Positions 59,901-64,000 of a DNA stretch of 64,000 nucleotides are shown here, piece by piece (the stretch's first letter is position 1; each line of letters begins with the position of its first letter). The notes under the pieces are model-generated. The model worked only from the letters and a program-made list of their open reading frames with translations, searched no databases and had not been told where the DNA came from. This DNA comes from Aurelia coerulea (lineage: Eukaryota > Cnidaria > Scyphozoa > Semaeostomeae > Ulmaridae), in NCBI GenBank assembly GCA_039566865.1, contig CM076962.1, positions 9,728,743 through 9,792,742 on the forward strand, in the 5' to 3' direction. A program made the translations under genes and the position numbers.

Positions 59901-62900
59901 ATTATAGAATAATCTTACAGAAATGCAGACATATATTCTTAACAGTTTTGAGCAGTATTTCAGACAGAATTGTCAAATAAATGCAAATCAGGGTCCAGTA
60001 TATGAAATGACTGCTGTCAGTGCTGTTGATTTTTAATTCAATCATGCTGGGATAAAAAATTGTCCCCACACAATGTGTATGATGCGTCCTCACAAATTAT
60101 CTGTATAACTTTCAGGATCAAATTTCAAAATGTTTCATCCCTGAAGTAAAGAATTGTCCAAACAATGTGTGTACAATAACATGTCCTCACATAAGTATGT
60201 ATATAAATCTCATGATATCCCTTCATAATTCTGGAATGTTGAAGAGAAACTATCCACACAATGGTATTTTAAGCATTTAACAACTTTTTATACATTATGA
60301 AAATTGTATTCTAAGTATCTTGTTATATTTTAACCACTGAAAATTATGACATTTTTGGCAAATTGACACATAGGCATACACAGCCATTTTTGTAAAAAAC
60401 AAATTGGACCTCTGATAGTTGAAGTCTTCTTGAACAGTACCATCAGATAACTTTGAAAAAAAATCCTTAATACAGATAATGGGATTTCTATTGATCAATC
60501 TGCTACAACTACTTTCATTCACTATGTATATTGTATATTGTATATTGTATATTGTATTGTAGTGCTAAATCTTCACGTTTTTTACATCTGAATCTCTTTA
60601 CAATTTAGTATTGTATCATATACATCCTTTCTTCATTCAGGCTTTAAAATGTGCAAATTGCAAATAGTTGTCTATGATGCAGTGAAGGACGTTGGAAAAA
60701 TTCAGCTAACATCTATACCTAATGCCAAAAATAAATATGCTTGAATGAACTACTGTAAGTAAGAGATTAAGATATAAAAAATTACAAACCTTTGTTTCGC
60801 AAGTTAGTGGTTTGCATGTTTTATCACCTTTCAAAATAGCATTTCCATTGTCATTTGTTGGTTCAACATTTGGGCCTGATGCTAATGATGAATTGATCTA
60901 AAGGTAAAATATAAAATATGCAAACCTAATACTGCTTGAAGTAAAGTGACAAACATTTCAATTATCAGGGGAGCAGATGAAATGTAAATCTAATGCTTTC
61001 CAATACTATTTTCAACATGTCCACACAACATGTGTACAATGATGTGACCTCACAAAGTCTGGGTATCATATCAGCTTTAGATCCATGTAGTTTTCTAATT
61101 AAATCATGCTGGGATCAAAAATTGTCTCCACAAAATGTGTACAAATGTGTCCTCACAAAGTATGTGTATAAATTTCAGGATCAAACTCTGCAATGTTTTA
61201 TCTCTAAAGTTTAGAATTGTCCCCACAAAATGTGTACAAATGTGTCCTCACAAAGTATGTGTATAAATTTCAGGATCAAAATCTGCAATGTTTTATCTCT
61301 AAGGTTTAGAATTGTCCCCACAATGTGTGTACAATAACATGTCCTCACAAATTATGTCTATAAAACTTAGGATCTCCCTTCATAATTATGGATTGTTGAA
61401 GAGAAACTGTCCACACAATGTTTCCATAATGTTTCCCCTCATTATGTAATAATGATGACATTATATCATTTCTGCTAGAATAAATAAGGGTACAGTTGCA
61501 AGCTACATATATATGCCTTCTATATCATACTTACCTTGGAGCTGCCAGGTAATGTGTTTGATAATAAACTTTCAGCATCCCTTTTCTTTTTCTATAAAAT
61601 ATGAAAGTATTTTTAGCATTTCACAACTTTTTATTCATTGATCAAATTAGCTAAGGAGAATGACCTTATCAGGTAGGTACTGTATATAACTATCAGAGAG
61701 TTATACAGAGAGAAGAAAACAACTTTCAGTATATGTGTTATATTAAAACAACACATCTTCTCTCACATTCATTCGTAGGCCTTAGTAAATTATGCCTTAT
61801 CCAAAAGCACATAAAAATCTATTGTTTTTAATTCTTGCAACCCCTCTATGGGGACCATTATGGATAAAAAGGTCAACTCAACCTTTTAATGCTGTTCCTA
61901 CTACTATAATTCTGTTTATTGCACTGTATTATGGAAATTGAATTGTAACTATCTTGCTGTATGTTAACCACTAAAAATTGTTGCTTTTTTGGCACTTTGA
62001 CACATACACATACATAGTCATTCTTGTAACCAAAAAACAAAGAAAAGTGGACCTCTGATAGTTGAAGTCTTCTTTAACAATACCATAAGACCATTTTGGA
62101 AACAAATCACTAATGTACATAATGGGATTTCTTTTATTGATCAATCTGCTACAACTACTTTCATTCACTATGTATATTGTATTGTATCATATCCTTTCTT
62201 CATTCAGGCTTTAAAATGTGCAAATTGCAAATAGATTGTCTATCATGTTTGTCCATAACAGTCTACAAAGATTGATACTTAATGCCAAAAATAAATATGC
62301 TGAAATGAACCAAGTGAGAGATTAAGATGTAAATAAATTACAAACCTTTGTTTCGCAAGTTAGTGGTTTGCACGTTTTATCACCTTTCAAAACAGCATTT
62401 CCAATGTCATTTGTTGGTTCAACATTTGGGCCTGATGCTAATGATAAATTGATCTGAAGGCAGAATATAAAATATGTAAACATAGTACTGCTTGAAGTAA
62501 AGTGACAAACATTTCAATTATCAGGGGAGCAGATGAAATGTAAATCTAATGCTTTCCAATACTATTTTCAACATGTCCACACAACATGTGTACAATGATG
62601 TGACCTCACAAAGTCTGGGTATCAGCTTTAGATCCATGTAGTTTTCTAATTAAATCATGCTGGGATCAAAAATTGTCCCCACCAAATGTGTACAAATGTG
62701 TCCTCACAAAGTATGTGTATAAATTTCAGGATCAAACTCTGCAATGTTTATCTCTACAGTTTAGAATTGTCCCCACAATGTGTGTACAATAACATGTCCT
62801 CACAAAGTATGTATATAAAACTCAGGATCTCCCTTCATAATTATGGATTGTTAAAGAGAAACTGTCCACACAATGTTTCCATAATGTTTCCTCTAATTAT

Positions 62901-63946
62901 GATAATAATGATGACAATATATTATTTCTGCTAGAATAAGATAAAGGTACAGTTGCAAGCTACAGATATATGCCTTCTATATCCTACTTACCTTGGAGCT
63001 GCCAGGTAATGTGTTTGATAATAAACTTTCGGCATCCCTTTTATTTTTCTATAAAATATGAAAGTATTTTAAGCATTTCACAACTTTTTATACATTGATC
63101 AAATTAGCTAAAGAGAATGACCTGATCAGGAGTGTTAGGACATCTGAAATTTAGCATATACAGAGAGAAGAAAACAACATTACGTGTTCTATTAAAACAA
63201 CACCTCTTCTCTCACATTCATTCGTAGGCCTTACTAAATTATGCCTTATCCAAAAGCACATAAAAATCTATTGTTTTTAATTCTTGCAACCCCTCTATGG
63301 GGACCATTATGGAAAAAAGGTCAACTCGACCTTTTAATGCTGTTCCTACTACTATAATTCTGTTTATTGCACTGTATTATGGAAATTGAATTGTAACTAT
63401 CTTGCTGTATGTTAACCACTAAAAATTGTTGCTTTTTTGGCACATTGACACATACACATACATAGTCATTCTTGTAACCAAAAAACAAAGAAAAGTGGAC
63501 CTCTGATAGTTGACGTCTTTTTTAACAGTACCATAAGACAATTTTGGAAACAAATCACTAATGTAAATAATGGGATTTCTAATATTGATCAATCTGCTAC
63601 AACTACTTTCATTCACTATGTGTATTGTATTGTATTGTATTGTATTGTATTGTATTGTATTGTATTGTATTGTATTGTATTATATCCTTTCTTCATTCAG
63701 GCTTAAAAATGTGCAACTGGCAAAAAAATTGTCTATCATGTTTGTCCATAACAGTCTACAAAGATTTATACTTAATGCCAAAAATAAATATGCTGGAATG
63801 AACCAAGTGAGAGATTAAGATGTAAATAAATTACAAACCTTTGTTTCGCAAGTTAGTGGTTTGCATGTTCTATCACCTTTCAAAATAGCATTTCCCTGGT
63901 CATTTGTTGGTTCAACATTTGGGCCTGATGCTAATGATGAATTGAT
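44749..63946 (-). CDS. large spliced tyrosine-recombinase gene (Crypton-like), overall extent
   Basis: Eighteen exons can be chained on the minus strand by splice sites and reading phase, from 63,946 to the stop at 44,749; the start lies beyond the right edge. Order of domains: a long charged N-terminal region, two zinc-finger-like motifs, a helical core-binding region, a tyrosine-recombinase catalytic domain, an acidic linker, and a SANT/Myb-like C-terminus. Such recombinases cut and rejoin DNA through a tyrosine-DNA link; Crypton transposons use one, and several animal genes descend from Cryptons. Whether this is a transposon gene, a domesticated gene or a decaying copy is open. A LINE insertion (50,855-51,755) and a frameshifted exon (58,354-58,416) argue that this copy cannot make the full protein, unless spliced around. 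The multi-exon structure argues against a recent mobile copy. Confidence 0.75.
45140..46180 (-). pseudogene. 5'-truncated LINE in the last intron
   Basis: Minus-strand RT remnant starting mid-domain: [46 protein letters not shown], then in other frames [52 protein letters not shown], and the C-terminus [20 protein letters not shown] ending near 45,146. Several indels break it. It lies wholly inside the recombinase gene's final intron (44,976-46,291) and in the same orientation. Confidence 0.8.
46292..46438 (-). CDS. recombinase gene acidic linker exon
   Basis: Acceptor TTTCAACAG|AT and donor TGTG|GTAAGT bound 147 nt read in phase 1-1 as [39 protein letters not shown] then [10 protein letters not shown]. 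No stop in this frame. About one third Asp/Glu: a flexible acidic link between the catalytic domain and the SANT-like domain. A different open frame overlaps but does not fit the splice phases. Confidence 0.7.
46837..47397. mobile_element. piggyBac-like MITE (TTAA target)
   Basis: Ends CCCTATCTGACCTG and CCAGGTCAGATAGGG, flanked on both sides by TTAA (46,833-46,836 and 47,398-47,401). TTAA duplication plus CCCTA ends are the marks of piggyBac elements. 561 bp, no transposase. It lies in an intron of the recombinase gene. A solo right end of the same family is at 9745-9816. Confidence 0.85.
47402..48590. other. intron sequence, nothing recognised
   Basis: Recombinase gene intron between 46,438 and 48,591. 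No second feature recognised. Confidence 0.4.
48591..49063 (-). CDS. recombinase gene catalytic exon (Lys, Arg, His, Tyr)
   Basis: Acceptor TTTAAAG|G and donor GATG|GTATGC bound 473 nt. It reads [98 protein letters not shown], then [17 protein letters not shown]. This carries the beta-hairpin lysine (VRGKRGRKV), the second arginine (TQLRKY), the GH histidine (HMGHD) and the nucleophilic tyrosine (REYYRL). The first histidine of the usual HxxR box is Thr here. Four of the catalytic positions after the first Arg are thus intact and the exon has no stop or frameshift. Strong match to tyrosine recombinases. Confidence 0.85.
49295..49715. repeat. ATACGAATT-rich degenerate palindromic repeat
   Basis: About 420 bp of loosely repeated GATACGAATTGCGTATAC-type words, in both orientations and partly self-complementary. 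Intronic in the recombinase gene. May be the worn interior of a palindromic element. Confidence 0.65.
50180..50451. mobile_element. hAT-like MITE with poly-G ends and internal repeats
   Basis: The left end CCCGGAGGGGGG and right end CCCCTTCCCCTGGG are complementary, continuing inward as GGTAC and GGGGACGTGCCATCGA. The flanks CCTTCTTA before and after give an 8-bp duplication. Inside, TTATACCAATTTTCCGAAAA and related 35-40-bp units repeat four times. Intronic. Resembles family B at 8104 in design but not in sequence. Confidence 0.75.
50783..52949 (-). CDS. recombinase gene zinc-finger and core exon, split by a LINE
   Basis: Acceptor TTTTTAG|TG at 52,949, donor AAGAG|GTAAGC at 50,783. It opens [20 protein letters not shown], then a C2H2-like finger ([20 protein letters not shown]) and a C2HC-like one ([22 protein letters not shown]). 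A long helical region follows (core-binding domain) up to [19 protein letters not shown], which bears the first catalytic Arg. The frame reaches DRPK and stops because a LINE has inserted. Beyond it, in the same frame, [23 protein letters not shown] leads to the donor and joins LDLLHVRG. Removing the insert restores RPKW with one copy of TAAAT. As it stands the mRNA would end translation just after the first Arg. Confidence 0.85.
50855..51755 (-). mobile_element. 5'-truncated LINE inside a coding exon
   Basis: Minus-strand fragment of about 900 bp encoding the end of a non-[71 protein letters not shown], and [32 protein letters not shown], then stop. It ends in a (TTA)n tail (50,855-50,880). 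TAAAT at 51,756-51,760 and 50,850-50,854 flanks it as a 5-bp target duplication. The 236-codon frame is still open, so the insertion looks young. Confidence 0.85.
52950..53877. other. intron, nothing recognised
   Basis: AT-rich intron of the recombinase gene with a clear polypyrimidine tract and TTTTTAG at its 3' end. No repeat recognised. Confidence 0.5.
53878..53949 (-). CDS. recombinase gene exon, 72 nt
   Basis: Acceptor CTATTTAG|AT and donor TCAG|GTAAAA. Phase 1-1, reading [24 protein letters not shown]. Charged and without recognised fold. Fits in phase between its neighbours. Confidence 0.65.
54540..54726 (-). CDS. recombinase gene exon, Ser/Asp-rich
   Basis: Acceptor TTTCTCAG|GG, donor AAAG|GTACAA; enters in phase 0 and leaves in phase 1. 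Reads [39 protein letters not shown], then [18 protein letters not shown]. Low-complexity, with casein-kinase-like Ser/Asp runs. It could also hold an internal start (MDPNFEW), but upstream exons fit in frame, so a continuing chain is preferred. Confidence 0.7.
55804..55884 (-). CDS. recombinase gene exon, 81 nt
   Basis: Acceptor ATTGTAG|AA and donor CAT|GTAAGT. Phase 0-0, 27 codons: [27 protein letters not shown]. Acidic, no known fold. Confidence 0.65.
56073..56155 (-). CDS. recombinase gene duplicated acidic exon, copy 2
   Basis: Acceptor CTTTTAG|AG, donor GAC|GTAAGT; enters phase 1, leaves phase 0. Reads [19 protein letters not shown] then FQDISVED. It is a duplicate of the exon at 57,706-57,788, with matching intron flanks (AATGTGGCCAA, GTGCATCA) as well, so a genomic segment of about 300 bp was copied. 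Confidence 0.7.
56378..56532. mobile_element. 155-bp hAT MITE
   Basis: Ends CAGGGGCGGATCC and GGATCCGCCCCTG, perfectly complementary over 13 bp, the classic hAT terminus. Flanks TGTTAGCT and CGCTAGCT agree at 6 of 8 positions, a worn 8-bp duplication. Lies in an intron. Confidence 0.85.
56657..56726 (-). CDS. recombinase gene exon, basic then acidic
   Basis: Acceptor CTTCCAG|GG, donor AAAG|GTGGGA; phase 0 in, phase 1 out. Reads [23 protein letters not shown]. Its end (QFKSFLEEV) resembles the exon at 58,354-58,416 (QSYLQDII in the shifted frame), so these two are probably old duplicates. Confidence 0.65.
57046..57129 (-). CDS. recombinase gene exon ending in LPGSSK
   Basis: Acceptor TTTTTAG|CT and donor AAAG|GTAACA, phase 0-0, 28 codons: [19 protein letters not shown] then TETLPGSSK. 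The LPGSSK ending is shared with exons 61,535-61,591 and 62,992-63,048, pointing to a common origin. Confidence 0.7.
57706..57788 (-). CDS. recombinase gene duplicated acidic exon, copy 1
   Basis: Acceptor ACTTTCAG|AG and donor GAA|GTAAGT; phase 1 in, phase 0 out. Reads [19 protein letters not shown] then FQEISVEE. Partner of 56,073-56,155; the second half (SLPSFQ.ISVE) is the best kept part. Confidence 0.7.
58354..58416 (-). pseudogene. recombinase gene exon with a 1-nt frame loss
   Basis: Acceptor CTTTTTAG|AA and donor ATTG|GTAAGG give 63 nt. It opens in frame as [12 protein letters not shown], but keeping that frame gives an unlike end and the wrong phase for the next exon. Shifting by one base after VK gives QSYLQDIIG, which resembles [10 protein letters not shown] of exon 56,657-56,726 and supplies the expected phase. 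One base seems to have been lost. Alternatively the exon is skipped or a sequencing error is present. Confidence 0.5.
59311..59379 (-). CDS. recombinase gene basic exon (possible nuclear signal)
   Basis: Acceptor TTCTTTCAG|GA, donor AAAG|GTATAC, phase 0-0, 23 codons: [19 protein letters not shown] then HNAK. The KERKRKKPR run is a plausible nuclear-localisation signal. Confidence 0.65.
60790..60897 (-). CDS. recombinase gene tandem exon A, copy 3
   Basis: Acceptor CCTTTAG|AT, donor AAAG|GTTTGT, phase 0-0, 36 codons: [20 protein letters not shown] then [16 protein letters not shown]. Same exon recurs at 62,346-62,453 and 63,839-63,946. No known fold; two cysteines are conserved. Confidence 0.65.
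61020..61460. repeat. 95-bp minisatellite in an intron
   Basis: A unit of about 95 bp containing GTCCTCACAAAGTATGTGTA and TAGAATTGTCCCCACAA is repeated four to five times. Relatives lie at 57,290-57,480, 60,050-60,290 and 62,570-62,900, and its words also at 37,059-37,330. Confidence 0.75.
61535..61591 (-). CDS. recombinase gene tandem exon B, copy 2
   Basis: Acceptor TTTATAG|AA, donor CAAG|GTAAGT, phase 0-0, 19 codons: [19 protein letters not shown]. Duplicate of 62,992-63,048. Confidence 0.65.
61610..62330. repeat. duplicated intron block with TATTG repeats
   Basis: The segment from CACAACTTTTTAT through the TGTATATTGTATTG run to GAGATTAAGATG recurs at 60,240-60,780 and 63,060-63,830. It is the intron between tandem exons B and A. 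Short minus-strand frames here ([15 protein letters not shown]) come from the repeat and are not genes. Confidence 0.75.
62346..62453 (-). CDS. recombinase gene tandem exon A, copy 2
   Basis: Acceptor TGCCTTCAG|AT, donor AAAG|GTTTGT, phase 0-0. Reads [20 protein letters not shown] then [16 protein letters not shown], differing from the other copies at a few residues while keeping frame and splice sites. Confidence 0.65.
62992..63048 (-). CDS. recombinase gene tandem exon B, copy 1
   Basis: Acceptor TTTATAG|AA, donor CAAG|GTAAGT, phase 0-0: [19 protein letters not shown]. Differs from the copy at 61,535-61,591 by one residue. Confidence 0.65.
63617..63680. repeat. (TATTG)n microsatellite
   Basis: About twelve uninterrupted TATTG units; shorter runs occupy the same place in the other two intron copies (60,525-60,556 and 62,172-62,188). 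The array has therefore expanded in this copy. Confidence 0.9.
63839..63946 (-). CDS. recombinase gene tandem exon A, copy 1
   Basis: Acceptor CCTTTAG|AT, donor AAAG|GTTTGT, phase 0-0: [20 protein letters not shown] then [16 protein letters not shown]. The most upstream exon I can place; the gene continues past the right edge. Confidence 0.65.
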
Positions 63947-64000
63947 CTAAAGGTAAAATATAAAATATGCAAACATAATACTGCTTGAAGTAAAGTGACA

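Noticed and set aside
63570..63818. 82-codon plus-strand frame with ILYCIVLY repeats
   Set aside because: Translation of the TATTG microsatellite.

Overview
This is eukaryotic, AT-rich DNA with spliced genes, many non-LTR retrotransposon remains and many short inverted-repeat DNA transposons. Two conserved animal genes (SSU72 and NAA38/LSMD1), CR1/L2-like LINEs with SGNH-esterase or RRM-type ORF1 proteins, and the style of the MITEs suggest a marine invertebrate. An anthozoan cnidarian (coral or anemone) is my best guess, at moderate to low confidence. Nothing bacterial is present.

Layout. 1-12 kb is a graveyard of DNA transposons: 8-bp-TSD hAT-like MITEs (one nested inside another), a TA-flanked MITE, a Harbinger remnant with a MADF-like fragment, and a GC-rich CCCGGG palindrome. 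They sit in and around a dead minus-strand LINE (1.97-4.19 kb). At 12.2-12.9 kb two host genes lie head to head. Minus-strand SSU72 shows two coding exons and its CX5R active site. Plus-strand NAA38 shows a short first exon at 12,798 and its Sm-fold exon at 21,451. The 8.6-kb NAA38 intron holds a tandem duplication of a 2-kb unit encoding a decayed OTU protease, two 1.07-kb TA-flanked elements with long inverted repeats, a LINE tail and a 12-bp satellite. One of the TA-flanked elements has its empty site preserved in the sister copy of the duplication.

22-34 kb carries two nearly full-length but frameshifted LINEs on the plus strand (22.06-27.03 and 29.5-34.3 kb). The second lies between inverted copies of a 0.6-kb repeat. 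34-44 kb is repeat-rich: LINE scraps, a tRNA-like sequence, a 0.4-kb direct duplication with a small conserved ORF, and a 140-bp minisatellite.

44.7-64 kb is one large minus-strand gene running off the right edge. I can place 18 exons by in-phase splice sites. They encode a long acidic/basic N-terminal region built partly by tandem exon duplication, two C2H2/C2HC-like zinc fingers, a tyrosine-recombinase domain (R-K-R-H-Y, Crypton/phage-integrase type), an acidic linker and a C-terminal SANT/Myb-like domain. The exon linking the two halves of the recombinase is split by a 5'-truncated LINE with a short target duplication, which creates an immediate stop. A small upstream exon also shifts frame. 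The copy in this window is therefore probably decaying, although its splice sites and catalytic residues look well kept. This recombinase gene is the most interesting object in the window.
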